This document shows positions 1 to 5,759 of a DNA stretch of 5,786 nt, in pieces. The notes beneath the pieces were generated by a model. It was not told the DNA's origin and did no database searches. It was given only the letters and a program-made list of their open reading frames with translations. Positions within the stretch are counted from its first letter, which is position 1. Every line of letters begins with the position of its first letter. Source of the stretch: Chitinophagaceae bacterium (GTDB taxonomy: Bacteria > Bacteroidota > Bacteroidia > Chitinophagales > Chitinophagaceae). The stretch spans positions 1 through 5,786 of the forward strand of contig JAOQAL010000745.1 in the NCBI GenBank assembly GCA_025963615.1. Reading direction: 5' to 3'. The position numbers were made by a program, and so were the translations under genes.

Positions 1-454
1 CGAAGAGGGACTGTTGAATCGGTCCGTTATATATGCTACCGATATTAATCAAAAGTCATTGCAGGTGGCAAAAGAGGGGATTTACGCGGTTGAAAACATG
101 AAAACATATACTGATAATTACCAGAGATCGGCAGGAACCAGGTCTTTTTCAGAGTATTATCAGGCAAAGTATAATTCGGTTTTGTTTAATAAATCACTAA
201 AACAAAATATTGTTTTTGCACCGCACAATCTTGCAGTTGATAAGTCCTTTAATGAATTTCAACTCATCATCTGCCGTAATGTGCTCATCTATTTCAACCA
301 GCGGCTTCAGAATAAAGTTATCAGCCTTTTTTATGACAGTTTATGTCCCTTTGGATTTTTAGGGCTCGGAAATAAAGAATCACTTCTTTTTTCAGACCAC
401 CGGAAGCAATTTGAGGAAATTGACAAAAAGGAACGAATATTTATGAAAAAATAA
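1..454 (+). CDS. cheR: CheR-type protein-glutamate O-methyltransferase, C-terminal part (5' end outside window)
   Basis: CheR enzymes use S-adenosylmethionine to methylate glutamate side chains of chemoreceptors or related sensors in the cytoplasm. The reading frame is open from base 2 and shows 150 residues of the SAM-binding domain. The visible part opens with EEGLLNRSVIYATDIN, whose Asp (bases 41-43) sits at the end of a Rossmann strand where CheR contacts SAM. The family hallmark CRNVLIYFN starts at base 272, followed by FLGLGNKESL and the C-terminal QFEEIDKKERIFMKK. The TTG at base 14 is internal to the conserved domain, so it is not the real start; the N-terminal domain and first part of the fold are off the left edge. 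The stop at 452-454 directly abuts the CheB start, indicating co-transcription and probably translational coupling. No tetratricopeptide or PAS extension follows the methyltransferase domain. The family call is secure; the substrate is unknown. Confidence 0.93.
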   Translation, partial: EEGLLNRSVIYATDINQKSLQVAKEGIYAVENMKTYTDNYQRSAGTRSFSEYYQAKYNSVLFNKSLKQNIVFAPHNLAVDKSFNEFQLIICRNVLIYFNQRLQNKVISLFYDSLCPFGFLGLGNKESLLFSDHRKQFEEIDKKERIFMKK

Positions 455-1030
455 ATGATGCCTGTCCTGCAAGAAAAATATCAAGCCATTGTAATAGGCA
501 CTTCAGCCGGCGGCCTGTCAGCCCTCTCGGGAATCCTTGAAAAACTTCCTGCCGGTTATCCTATTCCAATGATAATTGTACAGCATCGGTCAAAAGATCA
601 AAGAGATTTGCTGGAACAGGTGTTGCAGTCTAAGTGTAAGATCAGAGTTAAACAAGCTGATGAAAAGGAAAGGATTGAAAGCGGTTTCGTTTATATAGCT
701 CCGCCCGATTATCACTTGTTGATAGAAAGTGACAGGACATTCTCGTTATCTTCCGATCAGCAGGTGCATTTTAGCAGGCCTTCTATTGATGTTTTGTTTG
801 AATCAGCGGCGATCGTCTTCAAACACAGCCTGATCGGAATAATTCTGACCGGTGCCAATAATGACGGAGCGGCAGGCATCGTTGAAATTAAAAAATATGG
901 AGGACTCACCATTGCGCAAGATCCTGCTGAAGCCCAATTTCCCTTCATGCCCGAAGCAGCTATTAAAACCGAAAAAGTAAAATATGTCTGGACATTATCA
1001 GGAATCCTTGACTTCTTATTGAAAAATTAG
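455..1030 (+). CDS. cheB: CheB-type protein-glutamate methylesterase, stand-alone catalytic domain
   Basis: CheB removes methyl groups from receptor glutamates (and can deamidate glutamines), opposing CheR. The 191-residue product is essentially one CheB methylesterase domain. The catalytic triad can be read: Ser17 in VIGTSAGG, His44 in IIVQHR, and Asp137 in ILTGANNDGAAG. Other family blocks are GFVYIAPPDYHLLI (about 77-90) and HFSRPSIDVLFESAA (about 105-119). Classical CheB is about 350 residues with an N-terminal receiver domain that restrains the esterase until phosphorylated; that receiver is absent, so activity is not controlled by phosphorylation in cis. The start ATG (455-457) follows the cheR stop with no gap; a second ATG comes immediately after and either could be used. 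No Shine-Dalgarno sequence is evident. Paired CheR and CheB without a receptor suggests methylation control of a nearby sensor (inference). Family assignment is secure. Confidence 0.93.
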   Translation: MMPVLQEKYQAIVIGTSAGGLSALSGILEKLPAGYPIPMIIVQHRSKDQRDLLEQVLQSKCKIRVKQADEKERIESGFVYIAPPDYHLLIESDRTFSLSSDQQVHFSRPSIDVLFESAAIVFKHSLIGIILTGANNDGAAGIVEIKKYGGLTIAQDPAEAQFPFMPEAAIKTEKVKYVWTLSGILDFLLKN

Positions 1031-1036
1031 TGATTG

Positions 1037-2917
1037 ATGAAAAAGACCGATAAAGCAGTTATTTTAATTGTTGACGATAAGCCCGCCAATATACTTGCCC
1101 TGGAAAGTTTACTGGTAGCTAAAGACAGGGTGCTGGTGAATGCCACCAGTGGGGAAGAGGCTTTGAAGATCACGTTAAATAAAGATATTGACCTCGTTAT
1201 TCTGGATGTTCAAATGCCGGGGATGGACGGATTTGAAGTAGCACAGATTTTGAAATCAAATAAAAGAACAAAAAATATTCCTATCATTTTTGCAACCGCT
1301 GAAAGTAAAGAACGGAACCTGATGATGAAAGGGTATGACGAAGGGGCTATAGATTATTTTTTTAAACCGCTTGACCCCGAAATCGTAAAAGCAAAGGTTA
1401 CTGTTTTATTGAAAATCCAGTTACAGAAAAAAGAACTGGTTGAAAAAAATAGTTCGCTTCAGCAAAGCGCATTACTTATCAATAATTCTGCAGATATAAT
1501 CGGAATCATTGATGCGGCAACATTCAAAATAGAAGAAATAAACAATGCCTTTACCACGATCCTTGGATATTCTCCCGAGGAAACCAAAGGAACCGCCTTA
1601 TCCTTTTTTCTTGGAAATGAGGACAGGGCTTTATTGCATGAACTGCGCGGTCAGACAAAGGACCGGTTATCGCTCGAAACACGTATTTACTGCAAAGACA
1701 GAAGCATAAAATGGCTGCAGTGGAAAGTAGTTATTAAGGATGGAAAATGGTTTGTTAATGCAAGGGATATCACAGAAGTAAAACAGGTTGAAAGGATCAG
1801 GAATTACCTTGCCACCGTAGTAAAACAATCCAGCGACGCGATTTATATCCACGATCATGAAGGAAAAATAATTTCATGGAATGAAGGTGCTGAGAGGATC
1901 TATGGATACCCGGAAAGTGAAGCATTGAGGATGAAGATTTGGAATATTATTCCTGAATACATGGAAAATCAAATGCAGGATGTTTTAAATAGTATACTTA
2001 ATGGCAGTAAGGTCCAGGCACTGGAATCAAAACGGGTCAGCAAACACGGGAAATTAATAGACGTGTTGTTTTCTGCGTCAGTAATAAAGGACCCTGGCAG
2101 TGATAGGAAATCGATTGTTATTACCGAGCAGGACATTACCGAGCAAAAACTCGCAGATGAACAGATTCGCCAATTAAACGTGGATCTGCAGAGTAATCTG
2201 ATGCAGTTGGAGGCAACCAACAAGGAACTGGAATCGTTTTCATATTCCATCTCTCATGATTTACGGGCTCCGCTGAGAGCCATGAACGGGTATTCCAGGA
2301 TTCTCGAAGAAGATTACAGGAATGTAATGGATGATGAGGCTAAGAGACTACTCGGTAATATCCAGGCAAATGCCCTCAAAATGGGAGTGCTTATCGATGA
2401 CCTGCTTGCTTTTTCAAAACTCGGAAGAAAAGACCTGCAAAAATCAAAAACAGATATAAAACGAATTGTAGAAAATGCATTGCAAGAGGTCTGCAAAACC
2501 TCCCAGCATCAGGCAATAATCAAAATCGATGAGCTGTTTCCTGCGGAGGTAGACCCCGCTTTACTTCATCAGGTTTGGATCAATCTGGTGTCAAATGCTG
2601 TAAAATATTCTGGAAAGAAATCAAATCCCGAAATAGAGATCGGCTCATCCGTATCAGATACAGAGATTACTTATTTCATTAAGGATAATGGCTGCGGGTT
2701 TGATATGAAATATGCTGACAAACTGTTTGGTGTTTTTCAACGCTTGCATAGTCCAAAAGAATTTGAAGGTACCGGCGTCGGTCTGGCGATTGTGCATCGG
2801 ATTATTACAAATCATGGGGGAAGAATTTGGGCCGACTCAAAATTAAATGAGGGGACCACATTTTATTTCACAATACCAAACAGATCCCTAAAACTTGAAA
2901 TGAATGAAAGAAAATAA
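1037..2917 (+). CDS. Soluble receiver-headed sensor histidine kinase (REC-PAS-PAS-HisKA-HATPase)
   Basis: This 626-residue protein is a complete kinase with an N-terminal receiver. REC (about 7-125) has the acid pair Asp13-Asp14, phospho-acceptor Asp57 in LDVQMPGMDGFE, Thr87 and Lys110. A short coiled coil leads to PAS1 (about 144-247, ending ARDITEVKQ) and PAS2 (about 257-370, ending EQDITEQK), then a second coiled coil (about 371-398). HisKA has the H-box SISHDLRAPLRAMNGY with His407. HATPase_c shows the N-box LVSNAVKYS (Asn520), DNGCGF (Asp550) and GTGVGLAIV (578-586). The dimerisation wording resembles phytochrome-like kinases, but no GAF or PHY domain is present. No membrane segment or signal peptide is seen, so it is cytoplasmic. 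I chose ATG 1037, six bases after the cheB stop; TTG 1034 would add one residue. Tight spacing puts it in the cheR-cheB unit. It lacks a C-terminal receiver, so its output must be another protein. PAS ligands are unknown. Confidence 0.93.
   Translation: MKKTDKAVILIVDDKPANILALESLLVAKDRVLVNATSGEEALKITLNKDIDLVILDVQMPGMDGFEVAQILKSNKRTKNIPIIFATAESKERNLMMKGYDEGAIDYFFKPLDPEIVKAKVTVLLKIQLQKKELVEKNSSLQQSALLINNSADIIGIIDAATFKIEEINNAFTTILGYSPEETKGTALSFFLGNEDRALLHELRGQTKDRLSLETRIYCKDRSIKWLQWKVVIKDGKWFVNARDITEVKQVERIRNYLATVVKQSSDAIYIHDHEGKIISWNEGAERIYGYPESEALRMKIWNIIPEYMENQMQDVLNSILNGSKVQALESKRVSKHGKLIDVLFSASVIKDPGSDRKSIVITEQDITEQKLADEQIRQLNVDLQSNLMQLEATNKELESFSYSISHDLRAPLRAMNGYSRILEEDYRNVMDDEAKRLLGNIQANALKMGVLIDDLLAFSKLGRKDLQKSKTDIKRIVENALQEVCKTSQHQAIIKIDELFPAEVDPALLHQVWINLVSNAVKYSGKKSNPEIEIGSSVSDTEITYFIKDNGCGFDMKYADKLFGVFQRLHSPKEFEGTGVGLAIVHRIITNHGGRIWADSKLNEGTTFYFTIPNRSLKLEMNERK
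2120..2149 (+). repeat. In-frame 15-bp near-tandem repeat at the end of PAS2
   Basis: ATTACCGAGCA occurs at 2120-2130 and again at 2135-2145, giving a 15-base period and two consecutive five-residue units, ITEQD and ITEQK. The second unit with the preceding Asp is the normal PAS C-terminal DITEQK signature; the first looks like a small duplication of it, but convergence cannot be excluded. The reading frame is kept and the domain seems intact. Confidence 0.5.
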
Positions 2918-2941
2918 TTTTTATTGGTAAAAACATTTATG

Positions 2942-2955
2942 ATGTATAGATACAT
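2942..2955. promoter_or_regulatory. Perfect 6-2-6 inverted repeat, possible operator
   Basis: ATGTAT-AG-ATACAT lies in the 96-base gap between the two kinase genes. ACATT (2933-2937) and AATGT (2956-2960) extend the symmetry imperfectly, with a four-base bulge on the left. The stem is AT-rich, the loop is only two bases and no T-run follows, so it looks more like a DNA-binding dyad than a terminator. I see no convincing Bacteroidota promoter (TTTG, about 19 bases, TAnnTTTG) in this gap. The role is inferred only from symmetry and position. Confidence 0.3.
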
Positions 2956-2999
2956 AATGTCAGTTTATGGAGTTGATAATAACCTTTCTCCTAAAAAGA

Positions 3000-3013
3000 T
3001 TAAACTTGTTTAA
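3000..3013. promoter_or_regulatory. Perfect 6-2-6 inverted repeat abutting the start codon
   Basis: TTAAAC-TT-GTTTAA ends one base before the ATG of the second kinase gene, where a ribosome binding site would lie. It has the same 6-2-6 geometry as the dyad at 2942-2955 but a different sequence. It also contains TAAACTTG (3001-3008), one mismatch from the TAnnTTTG -7 element, but without a properly spaced -33 element and too close to the ATG for a normal leader. A bound protein or a weak RNA hairpin here could affect expression; this is inference. Confidence 0.27.
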
Positions 3014-4450
3014 ATGAAAAATTTCAGAATATTATATCTGGAGGATTCACCCCATGATGCGGAACTTGCGGGATATATACTAAAGAATGCCGGCATAGAT
3101 TTTACGTTAAAACTGGTTGACACACAGGACGAGTACCAACACGCTCTTGAGGAGTATAGGCCTGATATCATTTTGGCTGATCATTCCCTGTTTCATTTCA
3201 ATTCATCAGAAGCTTTAAAAATATTCAAATCAACGGGCCTCAAGATTCCCTTCATCCTGGTTACAGGAACCGTATCGGAAGAATTTGCTGTAGATATCCT
3301 CAAGGAAGGAGCAGATGATTACCTGTTAAAAAATAACCTGGCAAGACTGCCTAATGCGATCCTGAATAGTTTGGAAAAATATCGGCTCGACAGAGAACGG
3401 CAGGAATACCTGAATAATATTATTGCCAACGAAGCCCTGATGAAAGAAGCAGAGCAATTGGCGCTTTTTGGAAGTTGGGAGGCTGATATTATTACAGGTG
3501 AATTCAAATGGTCCGACGAGATTTTCAGGATTTATGGTTATGAACCCGGTGAAATTAAACCGGGTCAGGATATCGTTCTGCATCACATTCACCCGGAAGA
3601 CAGAACCTTTTACCAACAGGCTTTATTTTCCATAATGAAACAACAGGATACCTATGCCTCCGAGATCAGGATCATTGACAGGAATGGTCAAAACAAATTT
3701 GTTTCCTTTAAAATTGTAGTCAAACGTAATAAAAGCGGTCAACTTGCCCGCCTCCTGGGATTTGTACAGGATATCACCCAGAAAAAAGAACTGGAAAAGG
3801 AACTGGCGGAACAGGCCCTACGTCAGCAAAGACTGATTACGGAAGTCACTATCCAGGCGCAGGAAAAAGAACGGAATGAACTGGGAAAGGAATTGCATGA
3901 TAATATCAACCAGGTACTCGCCACCGTAAAAATATTTCTCAACATGTCTTTGAATAATCCCTTGAAAAGTGAAGAATTTACAAACCGGGGTATTCATAAT
4001 ATAAATTATGCCATTGAAGAGATCAGGAAATTGTCCAAAACACTGGTAGCTCCTTCCCTGGGTGAAATCGGATTGATTGAGGCCCTGAAGGACCTGGTGC
4101 ACGAACAGAATTTCGATATCAATCTAAAAGCACAACTGGTCGCTGAAAATCGTGGCGAAAAAGACATAGACAAAAATATGGAGTTGATGTTGTACAGGAT
4201 TGCTCAGGAACAACTGAATAATATCCGTAAATATGCAAAAGCAAGCAATGCCATCATCGCGCTCAGAATCGAAGCAGAGAGACTCTTTTTTTCAATTGCT
4301 GATGATGGGGTGGGATTTAATCCCCATCTCAAAGCCAGGGGTATCGGTCTAAAAAATATCAGTAGCCGGATCGACTTTTATGAGGGGAAAATGGACATCA
4401 TTTCTTCTCCGGGTATGGGTTGCCGCCTTGAATTATCTATTCCACTATAA
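3014..4450 (+). CDS. Soluble receiver-headed NarL/DegS-class histidine kinase (REC-PAS-HisKA_3-HATPase)
   Basis: The 478-residue product begins with a receiver (about 3-125) carrying Glu10-Asp11, phospho-acceptor Asp56 in ILADHSLFHFNS, Thr84 in LVTGTVSEE and Lys106 in DDYLLKNN. The usual Pro four residues after the Asp is Phe60. A PAS domain with PAC follows (about 146-258, from LALFGSWEADI to FVQDITQKKE), then a helix running into HisKA_3. The H-box is ERNELGKELHDNINQ with His295, typical of NarX/DegS-type kinases. HATPase_c has EQLNNIRKYAKAS (Asn403), ADDGVGFNP (Asp431) and GIGLKNISSR from Gly443. No membrane segment or signal peptide is visible, so it should act in the cytoplasm. ATG 3014 precedes the receiver directly and no earlier start is plausible. 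The LuxR-type regulator starts 14 bases downstream, the standard arrangement for this class, so it is the likely phosphate acceptor. What phosphorylates the receiver is unknown. Confidence 0.93.
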   Translation: MKNFRILYLEDSPHDAELAGYILKNAGIDFTLKLVDTQDEYQHALEEYRPDIILADHSLFHFNSSEALKIFKSTGLKIPFILVTGTVSEEFAVDILKEGADDYLLKNNLARLPNAILNSLEKYRLDRERQEYLNNIIANEALMKEAEQLALFGSWEADIITGEFKWSDEIFRIYGYEPGEIKPGQDIVLHHIHPEDRTFYQQALFSIMKQQDTYASEIRIIDRNGQNKFVSFKIVVKRNKSGQLARLLGFVQDITQKKELEKELAEQALRQQRLITEVTIQAQEKERNELGKELHDNINQVLATVKIFLNMSLNNPLKSEEFTNRGIHNINYAIEEIRKLSKTLVAPSLGEIGLIEALKDLVHEQNFDINLKAQLVAENRGEKDIDKNMELMLYRIAQEQLNNIRKYAKASNAIIALRIEAERLFFSIADDGVGFNPHLKARGIGLKNISSRIDFYEGKMDIISSPGMGCRLELSIPL

Positions 4451-4464
4451 AAAAAGGTTCATCC

Positions 4465-5109
4465 ATGAAAAAAATTTCTGTGATCATAGTAGAGGATCAT
4501 AAGATGATTAGGGAAATGTGGGAAAATATGTTTGCCGGTAATAATGAAATTGAATTGATAGGGCAAACCGGTGAATTTGATGAAGCTATTGAAATGATCA
4601 AAACCAGGAGACCGGATATTGTATTACTCGATATCAATCTACCCGTAGCCTCAGGAATGGATGCGGTACCCTTGATCCGGCAGTTTGCCCCTTCTTCAAA
4701 AATCATTGCTGTTTCTATGCACAACCAGCCAGCCTATGCCAAAAAAATGTTGAAGTTGGGAGCGAAGGGATATGTAACTAAAAGTTCATCACTCCAGGAG
4801 ATCCTGGACGCCGTCGGTGAAGTGATGAAGGGGAATACCTATGTTTGCCTCGAAATAAAAAATACTTTATTAGGCCAGCTTTTAGGGGATGAGCCCAGTG
4901 GTGGCTCTGTTATAAAAAACCTGTCGCTACGGGAAATTGAGATTATAAAACTGATCAAAAAAGGCTTATCTTCTAAAGAAATTGCCACCAGCCTTTCTAT
5001 TGCAATAAGGACTGTAGAAGTACACCGGTATAATATACTAAAGAAACTATCTTTGAAAAATACGGCGTCACTGATAAGTTTTATCAATGACTCTGACCTG
5101 AACTTTTAA
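4465..5109 (+). CDS. NarL/FixJ-family response regulator (REC + LuxR-type HTH)
   Basis: This 214-residue DNA-binding regulator has the usual family length. The receiver (about 3-122) shows Glu10-Asp11, phospho-acceptor Asp56 in VLLDINLPVASG, Ser84 in AVSMHNQP and Lys106 in GYVTKSSS. A linker (about 123-148) leads to the LuxR/GerE HTH (about 150-210) with LSLREIEIIKLIKKGLSSKE followed by IATSLSIAIRTVEVHRYNIL; the TVEVHRYNI segment is the recognition helix. Phosphorylation of Asp56 is expected to promote dimerisation and promoter binding. It lies 14 bases after the HisKA_3 kinase gene, which fits a cognate pair in one transcript. The spacer has a purine-rich AAAAAAGG stretch that could serve as a weak ribosome binding site. 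All signature residues are present. Target promoters cannot be read from this window; the nearby TAATTAC repeats are one speculative candidate. Confidence 0.94.
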   Translation: MKKISVIIVEDHKMIREMWENMFAGNNEIELIGQTGEFDEAIEMIKTRRPDIVLLDINLPVASGMDAVPLIRQFAPSSKIIAVSMHNQPAYAKKMLKLGAKGYVTKSSSLQEILDAVGEVMKGNTYVCLEIKNTLLGQLLGDEPSGGSVIKNLSLREIEIIKLIKKGLSSKEIATSLSIAIRTVEVHRYNILKKLSLKNTASLISFINDSDLNF

Positions 5110-5296
5110 TGGAATTTTTTTGGAAAATTCACTAGCAGTAATTACGTACTTTGTAAAAGTTTACCTTCTGGCTCTTTTGAAAATGAAAGGGGTATCCTAT
5201 TTTTACAGCTAGGCCGGTTGGTTTAACCCGGACTAATTACAAAAACGGTTTAATTACTCTCCTGGCAGTGGCGGTGAATTGCGAAAACCATGATAT
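5110..5296. other. Intergenic region with several short symmetric and repeated motifs
   Basis: No gene is supported in these 187 bases. From left to right I see GAATTTT (5112-5118) with AAAATTC (5124-5130), an AT-rich stem without a following T-run. The palindrome GTAATTAC is at 5138-5145, and the dyad GTAAA-AG-TTTAC at 5153-5164. A bulged hairpin lies at 5214-5231, CCGGTT against AACCCGG. The heptamer TAATTAC occurs at 5139-5145, 5234-5240 and 5251-5257, the last two 17 bases apart. The gap probably separates the kinase-regulator transcript from the downstream receiver gene. Confidence 0.5.
5176..5205 (+). promoter_or_regulatory. Candidate Bacteroidota-type promoter for the downstream receiver gene
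   Basis: TTTG at 5176-5179 is followed after 18 bases by TATTTTTA at 5198-5205. The known Bacteroidota primary-sigma pattern is TTTG at -33 and TAnnTTTG at -7 with about 19 bases between; only the last base of the -7 box differs here. Transcription would start near 5211 and give a leader of roughly 85 bases holding the bulged hairpin at 5214-5231. The call is by eye; such AT-rich matches also arise by chance. Confidence 0.35.
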
Positions 5297-5707
5297 ATGG
5301 AGAAGCAAGTCACTATTATGATTGCCGATGATAATAATTTTTTCAGGGAAAGTTTACGGCTCATTCTGTCTGACTTGGAGATGTTTATTCTTATTGGAGA
5401 AGCAAAAAATGGAGAAGAAGCCATCGCCTTATCGGACGAACTGTCCCCCGATATCATTATTATGGATATTAATATGTCCCCCGTTAATGGGTTTGAAGCT
5501 ACCCGGAAAATACTCAAACGCAATCCTGCCATTAAAATTATCGGGATGTCCATGCACAGTGAACCTTCTTACTGGAAAAATATGATGCGCCTGGGTGCCC
5601 GAGGTTACCTGACCAAGTCTACCCCGTATCTGGAAATTATTGCCGCTTTAAAAGAAATTGCTGCAGGGGGAAAATATATCGGTTTGGATTTAAGAGATAA
5701 TCTTTGA
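5297..5707 (+). CDS. Receiver-only response regulator, probable truncated NarL-type regulator lacking the HTH
   Basis: The 136-residue product is a full receiver: Asp11-Asp12, phospho-acceptor Asp57 in IIMDINMSPVNGFEA, Ser85 in GMSMHSEPS and Lys107 in GYLTKSTP. It is clearly paralogous to the upstream LuxR-type regulator: both share KII..SMH..P.Y.K.M..LGA.GY.TKS, and the alignment continues past the receiver, with GGKYIGLDLRDNL matching the linker residues GNTYVCLEIKNTL of the neighbour. The stop (5705-5707) falls within that linker, so the C-terminal HTH is missing. None of the three forward frames in the remaining 79 bases resembles a LuxR HTH, so a simple single-base frameshift does not restore it. 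ATG 5297 is the first start after an in-frame TGA at 5291. No Shine-Dalgarno sequence is visible. It may work as a single-domain receiver that competes for phosphate, or be a decaying remnant. The receiver call is firm; the functional state is not. Confidence 0.85.
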   Translation: MEKQVTIMIADDNNFFRESLRLILSDLEMFILIGEAKNGEEAIALSDELSPDIIIMDINMSPVNGFEATRKILKRNPAIKIIGMSMHSEPSYWKNMMRLGARGYLTKSTPYLEIIAALKEIAAGGKYIGLDLRDNL

Positions 5708-5728
5708 CCTGATACGGTCTGGTTCTCT

Positions 5729-5749
5729 CCAGTATCCAGTATCCAGCAT
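5729..5749 (+). repeat. Three tandem copies of a 7-bp unit (CCAGTAT)
   Basis: CCAGTAT occurs at 5729-5735 and 5736-5742, followed by CCAGCAT at 5743-5749 with one substitution. The array begins 22 bases after the stop of the receiver-only gene and lies just before the hairpin at 5760. Short tandem arrays of this kind mark non-coding, slippage-prone DNA. No function is assigned. Confidence 0.8.
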
Positions 5750-5759
5750 CTCGTCTTCC

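Noticed and set aside
14..16. TTG as the start of the first gene
   Set aside because: The frame is open to the left edge and the residues before the TTG (EEGL) belong to the conserved CheR sequence, so the gene begins outside the window.
1034..1036. TTG as the start of the first kinase
   Set aside because: An ATG follows immediately at 1037 and gives the usual receiver N-terminus; TTG starts are uncommon in this group. The difference is one residue.
3001..3008. TAAACTTG as a -7 promoter box for the second kinase
   Set aside because: It sits six bases from the ATG, the nearest TTG (2973-2975) is 25 bases upstream rather than about 19, and the match is imperfect.
3326..4102. Reverse-strand open frames of 94-96 residues inside the second kinase gene
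   Set aside because: They lie opposite well-conserved REC, PAS and HisKA_3 coding sequence and have no domain signature.
5112..5130. GAATTTT/AAAATTC stem after the LuxR-type regulator as an intrinsic terminator
   Set aside because: The stem is almost all A-T and is not followed by a T-run. It is noted only as a repeat inside the gap.
5254..5553. 99-residue reverse-strand open frame
   Set aside because: It is antisense to the intact receiver gene, has low-complexity Ser/Ile-rich composition, and no recognisable motif.
5322..5585. 87-residue open frame in another forward frame of the receiver-only gene
   Set aside because: It overlaps a clearly conserved receiver in the main frame and its translation has no family resemblance.
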